Below are positions 5,143 through 5,915 of a stretch of 5,915 nucleotides of DNA, piece after piece (the first letter of the stretch is position 1; each line of letters starts with the position of its first letter). The translations under genes were made by a program, and so were the position numbers. This DNA comes from Clostridia bacterium. Its GTDB lineage: Bacteria; Bacillota_E; SLMV01; PUMD01. The notes under the pieces are model-generated. The model searched no databases. It was not told where the DNA came from and saw only the letters and a program-made list of their open reading frames with translations. The stretch is taken from the NCBI GenBank assembly GCA_007128555.1, contig SKXF01000274.1, positions 1-5,915 of the forward strand. The letters run 5' to 3'.

Positions 5143-5915
5143 CTAGTTGTAGCGGATCTGGGGATCGAGAAACGCGTAGGATATATCTGCCAATAGATTG
5201 CCGACCAGGGTGAGCAGCGCTGCGAAGGTCAGAATACCCATCATGACCGGGTAGTCCCGGCGGTTTACCGAGTGCCATGTATACCAGCCCAGCCCTGGCC
5301 ACGCGAAGATCTGTTCCGTGATCAAAGAGCCGCTCACGAACTGGCGCAGCTGGAATCCGAGCAGCGTGGCGATCGGGATGAAGGCATTCTTCAGAGCGTG
5401 CTTGTACAGTACAACGCGCTCGCTCAAGCCCTTGGCCCGGGCGGTCCGAATGTAGTCCTCTCGCAGTACTTCCAATACGCTGGACCTCATGTACCGTGTG
5501 AAGCCCGCCATGCTTGCAGTACCGAGGACCACCATGGGCATGACCAGGTGTCTTGCTGTGTCCACGATGGTCGGCCAACCACTCTCAACACCGATGGTTC
5601 CCATGCCGCCGCTGGGGAGTATGCCTAAGAAGATGGAGAACATCCAGATCATGAGCAGTCCCAGCCAGAAGTTAGGCATGGCGATTCCGAAGAAGGCGAC
5701 CGTGGTGACGACATTATCCAGAGCGGAGTATTGCTTGACGGCGCTGATAACCCCCACTGGGATCGACACGATCAGCGAGAAAAGCAGGGAGCTCATCGTC
5801 AGGAGTAGCGTGGCTGGAAACCGTTCGATAATAAGCTCCAGCACCGGTCGTCTTGCTGCGATCGACTGACCGAAATCTCCGCTGAAAAAGTCAGTCATCC
5901 ACCGCGAGTACTGTA
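5143..5915 (-). CDS. DppB/OppB-family ABC transporter permease (N-terminus beyond the window)
   Basis: This is the partner permease of the DppC-family gene. The reading frame stays open to the right edge. The residues before the Met encoded at 5896-5898 read QYSRW, and together with MTDFFSGDFGQSIAARRPVLELIIERFPATLLL they match the interior of DppB proteins, which normally have roughly 60-70 residues more at the N-terminus (first helix and loop). That Met is therefore not the start. Counting from it, membrane helices lie near 28-53, 63-92, 117-137, 173-193 and 217-242. The ATPase-docking loop is DYIRTARAKGLSERVVLYKHALKNA (148-172). The Pro-Asn-Phe-Trp of AMPNFWLGLL (73-82), the ITEQIFAWPGLGW segment (193-205) and a C-terminus in DPQIRYN are all family features. 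The substrate-binding protein and ATPase genes expected for a full importer are not in the window. Confidence 0.95.
   Translation of the reverse strand, partial: QYSRWMTDFFSGDFGQSIAARRPVLELIIERFPATLLLTMSSLLFSLIVSIPVGVISAVKQYSALDNVVTTVAFFGIAMPNFWLGLLMIWMFSIFLGILPSGGMGTIGVESGWPTIVDTARHLVMPMVVLGTASMAGFTRYMRSSVLEVLREDYIRTARAKGLSERVVLYKHALKNAFIPIATLLGFQLRQFVSGSLITEQIFAWPGLGWYTWHSVNRRDYPVMMGILTFAALLTLVGNLLADISYAFLDPQIRYN

Noticed and set aside
1..5915. tRNA, rRNA, riboswitch, CRISPR array, insertion sequence or phage attachment site
   Set aside because: Almost all the sequence is protein-coding, and the two gaps (129 and 143 bases) show no cloverleaf, no regularly spaced repeats, no transposase fragments and no terminal inverted repeats.

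Overview
The window comes from a moderately GC-rich prokaryote, most likely a bacterium. Purine-rich Shine-Dalgarno sequences (AAAGGA, AGGAG, GGGAGG) sit at normal distances before the starts, GTG starts are used, and genes overlap by a few bases. I cannot place it more finely. Both ends cut through genes.

Layout from left to right. Bases 1-678 (minus) hold the N-terminal 226 codons of an imidazolonepropionase/prolidase-like metal-dependent amidohydrolase. Bases 675-2987 (minus) hold a complete 770-residue DPP4-type S9 serine peptidase, whose stop overlaps the amidohydrolase start in a GTGA. A 129-base divergent gap (2988-3116) contains a candidate sigma-70-like promoter facing right. Bases 3117-4096 (plus) hold two overlapping small genes that I do not recognise: a membrane-anchored protein with a LEA/WHy-like beta domain, and a 150-residue protein that is almost entirely membrane segments. 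A 143-base convergent gap (4097-4239) carries two related hairpin-forming repeats. Bases 4240-5127 (minus) encode a DppC/OppC-family permease, and bases 5143-5915 (minus) a DppB/OppB-family permease that lacks its N-terminus. These two form a typical permease pair with the second ribosome binding site in the short gap between them.

How the genes may work together (inference): DppB/DppC would form the membrane channel of an ABC importer for peptides or similar small molecules. The S9 peptidase and the amidohydrolase have no export signal, so they would act in the cytoplasm and could trim and hydrolyse imported peptides, perhaps proline-containing ones. The permease genes and the peptidase genes face the same way but are separated by the two opposite-strand genes, so they are not one transcript. 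The least explained part is the two-gene membrane unit at 3117-4096. I saw no RNA genes, CRISPR arrays, insertion sequences or attachment sites.
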